From an uncultured Paraburkholderia sp. (GTDB taxonomy: Bacteria > Pseudomonadota > Gammaproteobacteria > Burkholderiales > Burkholderiaceae), in NCBI GenBank assembly GCA_940746715.1, contig CALNWN010000001.1, positions 186,001-250,000 on the forward strand: 64,000 nt of DNA, given 5' to 3'. The position numbers and the translations under genes are program-made. A model generated the notes under the pieces. The model ran no database searches and was not told the origin of the DNA. It saw only the letters and a program-made list of their open reading frames with translations. Shown here piece by piece: positions 60,639 through 64,000 of this stretch. Every line of letters begins with the position of its first letter. The stretch's first letter is position 1.

Positions 60639-60715
60639 TGGGGTGGCTGATGGGGCTCGAACCCACGACAACAGGAATCACAATCCTGGACTCTACCAAC
60701 TGAGCTACAGCCACC
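60639..60715 (-). tRNA. tRNA-His (GTG)
   Basis: Full cloverleaf on the minus strand: acceptor GGTGGCT/AGCCACC with the extra 5' G typical of histidine tRNA, D arm GCTCAGTTGGTAGAGT, anticodon loop ATTGTGATT (anticodon GTG), T arm GTGGGTTCGAGCCCCAT and an encoded CCA. 77 bases including CCA. Confidence 0.97.
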
Positions 60716-60835
60716 ACTGAAATCTGCTTTGACTCGCCGCCGAATTGCTCAAAACCACGCAGCAATTACGGAAAAACCTAGCTCGCCAACGAAGAAACGA
60801 GATTATACGAACACGAACGGCGTTTGCCTAGTCCT

Positions 60836-61840
60836 TTATTCAAAAATCTCGACCGGCTCGCGCAGATGCTGTCTCGCCTCGTCGAAGATCGCGAGGTCGC
60901 GCGCAGCGAGCCGTTTACTGTCGGACAACACGCGCCGCCAGCCGCGCGCACCGGCTTCCCCGCGATAGAGACCCAGCGCGTGGCGCGTGATCGCGCCGAG
61001 GTACGTGCCGCGCGCCATCTCGGCGGCGCAATACTCGACGAGCTTCGCTTCCACCTGCTCGCGCGTAAGCGGCGCTTCGCTCGAACCATAGAAGCGCGTA
61101 TCCACATCGGCCAGCAGATAGGGGTTGTGATAGGCCTCACGGCCGAGCATCACCCCGTCGACATGCTGGTGGAGATGCATCTCCACTTCATCGAGCGTTT
61201 TGATTCCGCCATTGATGACGATCTCCAGTTGCGGGAAGTCGCGCTTCAGCCGATACGCGTAGTCGTACTTGAGCGGCGGAATCTCGCGATTTTCTTTCGG
61301 GCTCAGACCTTTGAGAATCGCATTGCGCGCATGCACGATAAAGACCTCGCAGCCGGCCTGCGCAACCGTGCCGACAAAATCGCGCACGAAGCTGTAGTCC
61401 TCGACGGCGTCCACGCCGATACGGTGCTTGACGGTGACCGGCACGGAAACGACGTCGCGCATCGCCTTCACGCAGTCGGCAACCAGTTGCGGCTCGTTCA
61501 TCAGGCACGCGCCGAACGCGCCGCGCTGCACGCGCTCGGACGGGCAGCCGCAGTTCAGATTGATCTCGTCGTAGCCCCATTGCTCGCCGAGCTTCGCCGA
61601 ACGCGCGAGGTCGTCGGGCTCGCTGCCGCCGAGCTGCAGCGCGACGGGCGCTTCGTCGGGCGTGAATGCCAGATGGCGCGGCACATCGCCGTGCAGCAGC
61701 GCGCCGGTCGTCACCATCTCCGTGTAGAGCCACGTGTGGCGCGAAATCATGCGATGAAGCGACCGGCAGTGACGATCGGTCCAGTCCATCATCGGCGCGA
61801 CGCTGACGCGGCGCGGACTGGCAGGGCGAGGTAAAGACAT
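60836..61840 (-). CDS. dusA: tRNA-dihydrouridine(20/20a) synthase DusA
   Basis: A flavin enzyme that reduces uridine 20/20a in the D loop of tRNA. 334 residues: VSVAPMMDWTDRHCRSLHR, LQLGGSEPDDLARSA, NLNCGCPSERVQRGAFGACLM with the catalytic Cys, VKHRIGVD and VINGGIKTLDEVEMHL. The ATG at 61840 was chosen because family members begin near SPRRVSVAPMM; the frame extends to 61924 without conservation. It starts in the gap before 62164. Directly downstream of it on the same strand is tRNA-His. Intact. Confidence 0.95.
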   Translation of the reverse strand: MSLPRPASPRRVSVAPMMDWTDRHCRSLHRMISRHTWLYTEMVTTGALLHGDVPRHLAFTPDEAPVALQLGGSEPDDLARSAKLGEQWGYDEINLNCGCPSERVQRGAFGACLMNEPQLVADCVKAMRDVVSVPVTVKHRIGVDAVEDYSFVRDFVGTVAQAGCEVFIVHARNAILKGLSPKENREIPPLKYDYAYRLKRDFPQLEIVINGGIKTLDEVEMHLHQHVDGVMLGREAYHNPYLLADVDTRFYGSSEAPLTREQVEAKLVEYCAAEMARGTYLGAITRHALGLYRGEAGARGWRRVLSDSKRLAARDLAIFDEARQHLREPVEIFE

Positions 61841-62163
61841 AAGCGGCCAGACGGCTTGAATCGAAACCGCGATTTTACCGCAACGCGGGAAATCGCCGGC
61901 GCGCGGCCTCTTCGCGCGGCGCATTAAACCCCTTGCGGATCAGGTCTTTAGTCTGCCCAAAGCGCACCGCAAACGGGCCAAAGCGCCGCTCAGCCGCACC
62001 CCGCCAGCCTCGCGCTGATTATTTCAGCAGCGAGAATAGTAATTTCAGATTATCGGCACAAATTTTCGATAGTAGGGGTATACACTGCATTCCATCGACG
62101 TTGCAGACACGGCACCGGCTCCTGCAACGCCATCCTGAAAATCGAAATTATTGGAGGTACACC
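61841..62163. other. 323-base gap upstream of the small secreted protein gene
   Basis: Divergent promoter region for dusA and the gene at 62164. The right half is A/T-rich; GGTATACACT at 62076-62085 could hold a -10 box, and AATTTTCGAT is echoed inverted as ATCGAAATT at 62139-62147. GGAGGT at 62152 is a perfect ribosome binding site for the next gene. No other gene is evident. Confidence 0.4.
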
Positions 62164-62430
62164 ATGAAGAACAAGTTTATCGCCGCCCTGCTCGTCGCTG
62201 TTTCCGCTGCTGTCGCGGCTCCCGCTTTCGCAAGCGGCTACGGCCCGGCACCGTTCTATCGTCCGGCGGTCGGCGCGCCCGCGTCGCAACAAGGCCAGAA
62301 CGCCCAAACCGTCGCGGCTGAACGCGCTAACGCAGACTCGAACGCTTACGGCGGCGTGAACAACGTATCGTCGCAATCGGGCACGCGTGAACCGGTTTCC
62401 GGTCCGCAATCGGTGTTCTTCGGCCACTAA
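62164..62430 (+). CDS. Small secreted protein, unknown function
   Basis: An 88-residue protein with a clear signal peptide (MKNKFIAALLVAVSAAVAAPAFA) and a short polar mature part, SGYGPAPFYRPAVGAPAS, then NAQTVAAERANADSNAYGG and the end GPQSVFFGH. Such short envelope proteins are common in Burkholderia and are not characterised. It has a perfect GGAGGT ribosome binding site and is followed by a hairpin, so it is probably well expressed on its own transcript. Intact. Confidence 0.82.
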   Translation: MKNKFIAALLVAVSAAVAAPAFASGYGPAPFYRPAVGAPASQQGQNAQTVAAERANADSNAYGGVNNVSSQSGTREPVSGPQSVFFGH

Positions 62431-62474
62431 GCATTCGCCGTCGACCATGCTGCTCTCGCGGCAGCATGCGAGCT

Positions 62475-62506
62475 GGGCGCCGCACCGGGTTCCGGTGCAG
62501 GCGCCC
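62475..62506 (+). terminator. Hairpin after the small secreted protein gene
   Basis: GGGCGC-C-GCACCGG pairs with CCGGTGC-A-GGCGCCC around GTT, followed by a weak T-rich tail (GGTTTCGTTT). It lies 45 bases after the stop. Confidence 0.6.
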
Positions 62507-62543
62507 GGTTTCGTTTACGGGCGCAGGCAGGCGTGACGCGCGC

Positions 62544-62924
62544 CTATCGTCGCGTCTCGCCCTCTTCCTGCACCTCGCAAAAGCGGATCCGATTACCGAA
62601 CGGATCGGCCACTTCGAGCACCTTGCCCCACGGCAGCGCCTCGACGCCGGGCCTCGCGTAATTATAGTTCGTCGCCTGAAGCTCGCGATGCAGTGCGTCG
62701 ATATTGCGTACCGGCACGAAAATCGTCGAACCGGGCGTTGCGTCGCCGTGATGTTCGCTTAGATGCAAAACGAGATCCGAGCGCCGCACTTGCGCATACA
62801 GCGGTAAGTTATCGCCGAAGCGATGCTCCCAATCGACACTGAATCCCAGAAAATCCATGTAAAACTCGCGGGCTTTGTCTTCGGAAAAAATACGGATGCT
62901 GGGCACGGCGGGCGCGAGGTGCAT
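62544..62924 (-). CDS. Glyoxalase/bleomycin-resistance superfamily protein
   Basis: A 126-residue vicinal-oxygen-chelate fold protein. Start AVPSIRIFSEDKAREFYMDFLGFSVDWEHRF in parts, then LVLHLSEHHGDATPGSTIFV, and the C-terminal ADPFGNRIRFCE with the metal-ligand Glu position. The spacing fits the bleomycin-resistance-like branch, which binds a ligand or metal as a dimer; the true substrate is unknown. Isolated minus-strand gene. Intact. Confidence 0.88.
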   Translation of the reverse strand: MHLAPAVPSIRIFSEDKAREFYMDFLGFSVDWEHRFGDNLPLYAQVRRSDLVLHLSEHHGDATPGSTIFVPVRNIDALHRELQATNYNYARPGVEALPWGKVLEVADPFGNRIRFCEVQEEGETRR

Positions 62925-62996
62925 GGCGGCGGTCCAAAGTCATGACGAGGCGCCAAGCTTAGCCGAACCGGCCGGTAATCTCACGCGCTGGCTGGC

Positions 62997-63236
62997 TCAA
63001 GCCGCGAGACCCGCGTCGATCACGTCGCGCGCCGCCCGAAAGCCGGCCTCGGCGGCCGCGTGCTCGGTGGACCAGAGACTGTCGATATGCACGAGCCGCC
63101 AGTCGACCACCGCGCTTTCGCGCAGCACGCGGAAATGCGCCTTGACGCCCGTGAGCACCTGTTCGACCGCGACTTCGATGTCGTAGTCCTGATAGCGCTC
63201 CTGGTAATCGCCCATGTCGGGGCCTTTCGGCTCCAT
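62997..63236 (-). CDS. Small hypothetical protein
   Basis: A 79-residue protein starting MEPKGPDMGDYQERYQDYDI and continuing VEQVLTGVKAHFRVLRES. It ends with a helix, AGFRAARDVIDAGLAA. The start at 63236 is supported by a strong ribosome binding site (AGGAGGGAAG); the frame extends upstream without conservation. No family recognised and no membrane segment. The mixed polar composition and codon pattern look genuine. Confidence 0.65.
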   Translation of the reverse strand: MEPKGPDMGDYQERYQDYDIEVAVEQVLTGVKAHFRVLRESAVVDWRLVHIDSLWSTEHAAAEAGFRAARDVIDAGLAA

Positions 63237-63385
63237 CTTCCCTCCTGCTTCGGCTGGGTTTCTAATCGCGAGGCATTGGGTGCGAACACGCCCGCGCTGG
63301 CTGCGGCGCGGCGGGCTGCAGTCAGCGCCCCGCAAACCGCTGCGGCTCTCGTGCGGCAGATCGCGTGAAGCGCCTGTCGGCTCGC

Positions 63386-63583
63386 TCAGTCGCAATCGCC
63401 GGATAGATACTGCCTGCCGTTGCAGGTGATTTCGACCTCGTCGCCGCTCGCTTCGGCCACAAGACCGCACGCGAGGAGTTGCGCGGTCACGGACTGCGGG
63501 AACTTCGGCGCCGGCTGTCCGACGCCCACTTCGTTCAGGCGCCGCAATGCTTCGATCGCTTCGGGGCTCAGTGACTTGGACAT
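63386..63583 (-). CDS. Small hypothetical protein
   Basis: A 65-residue protein, MSKSLSPEAIEALRRLNEVG, then PKFPQSVTAQLLACGLVAEA and the end CNGRQYLSGDCD. The helical start followed by a strand-turn-strand end resembles a small winged-helix-like fold, but no family was recognised. ATG 63583 was chosen by fit with the typical MSKSL start; a longer frame begins at 63634. The same strand as 62997-63236, about 150 bases upstream of it. Confidence 0.6.
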   Translation of the reverse strand: MSKSLSPEAIEALRRLNEVGVGQPAPKFPQSVTAQLLACGLVAEASGDEVEITCNGRQYLSGDCD

Positions 63584-63762
63584 GGCGGTCTCCGTCGACG
63601 TGACTGAATTTATCCTAGCAAGTTTCAAGGACAAGAAGTGAAGTCGCGTTGGCGAATCGTCATGAAGGAATGGCTTTGGCTTGAATTTTCACGGGGGACG
63701 GGGGTCTACCGGAAAACCTCACGCCAGCCGGCGGATGCGAGGAACGCAAAAAGGAGAACGAG

Positions 63763-64000
63763 ATGAAGCGAAGCACTCTGACCGCGCTCGCCGCAGCCGC
63801 CGCGTTGCTCGCGCTCGGCGCGAACGGGACGGCGGCGTGGGCGAAGATGAACGCGGCAAGCGCGACGGGCGCCACCGCCCCACCGAAGCAGGGCACGCAG
63901 GCCGCGCAACCTGGCGACGCCGCGTCGATGGTGAAGCCGCCCGAGTCGGCCTCCGGCGCGACCGGATCGAGCAATCCGGACAATATGCCGATCAAGCGTC
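63763..64000 (+). CDS. Secreted protein, cut by the window end
   Basis: Starts MKRSTLTALAAAAALLALGA with a signal peptide ending near AWA, followed by a low-complexity Ala/Thr/Pro/Gly-rich mature region (SATGATAPPKQGTQAAQPGD). Strong ribosome binding site AAAGGAGAACGAG. Open to the end of the window, so the product cannot be named. Confidence 0.65.
   Translation, partial: MKRSTLTALAAAAALLALGANGTAAWAKMNAASATGATAPPKQGTQAAQPGDAASMVKPPESASGATGSSNPDNMPIKR

Noticed and set aside
62475..62506. Riboswitch or structured RNA at the hairpin after 62430
   Set aside because: It is a simple stem without further conserved structure and lies downstream of a gene, so a terminator is the simpler reading.

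Overview
The window is a piece of a Burkholderiaceae chromosome, most likely from the Paraburkholderia/Caballeronia side of the family. The evidence is the high G+C content, the gene content (split arnA genes, TTG and GTG starts, NodI/NodJ-type ABC exporter, NsrR next to a group III globin) and the gene blocks: rpsF-priB-rpsR-rplI-dnaB; hom-thrC with moeA-moaD-moaE behind; gcl-hyi-glxR with a divergent LysR gene; sbp-cysT-cysW-cysA-cysB. No prophage, insertion sequence or CRISPR array was seen. One tRNA gene (His, GTG) is present.

Layout. 1-7.5 kb: end of an MFS exporter, mtfA, type B L31, an ArnT-like glycosyltransferase, a MATE exporter, a carboxymuconolactone decarboxylase with its MerR regulator, and a ComEA-like secreted protein. 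7.6-19.1 kb: yidB, clpB, nsrR with a globin gene, molybdopterin genes, threonine genes, an alanine-type aminotransferase and an Mth938-like gene. 19.3-26.8 kb: the complete 4-amino-4-deoxy-arabinose (Ara4N) lipid A cluster arnT-arnE-arnB-arnC-arnA(formyltransferase)-arnA(decarboxylase)-arnD. 27-35 kb: bcp, phoH, an NlpC/P60 lipoprotein, hldA-type heptose kinase, an SDR protein, and a PiT phosphate transporter with its DUF47 partner. 35.2-40 kb: a hipA/hipB pair, dnaB and the S6-PriB-S18-L9 operon. 40-47 kb: ECF sigma and anti-sigma genes, then the glyoxylate-to-glycerate pathway. 47-54 kb: a LysM/BON protein, an asparaginase and the sulfate uptake operon. 54-64 kb: lexA, small hypothetical genes, a stress protein, nodI-nodJ, an aldo-keto reductase, tRNA-His, dusA and several small or secreted proteins.

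The dominant unexpected feature is damage. Roughly 25 to 30 genes carry frameshifts, in-frame TAG codons, short tandem duplications or internal deletions. The damage is not evenly spread. Transport, regulation and catabolism genes are hit, often several times (pit, cysA, cysW, sbp, nodI, nodJ, aminotransferase). The replication, ribosomal, threonine, Ara4N, clpB, phoH, lexA and dusA genes read cleanly; the one mark in the Ara4N cluster is the apparent loss of the usual arnC start codon. This is what ongoing gene decay in a recently host-restricted Burkholderia (for example a leaf-nodule symbiont lineage) would look like. A poor draft sequence is the main alternative and cannot be excluded from the sequence alone. 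Genes with lesions are entered as pseudogenes over their native extent, with the lesion described.
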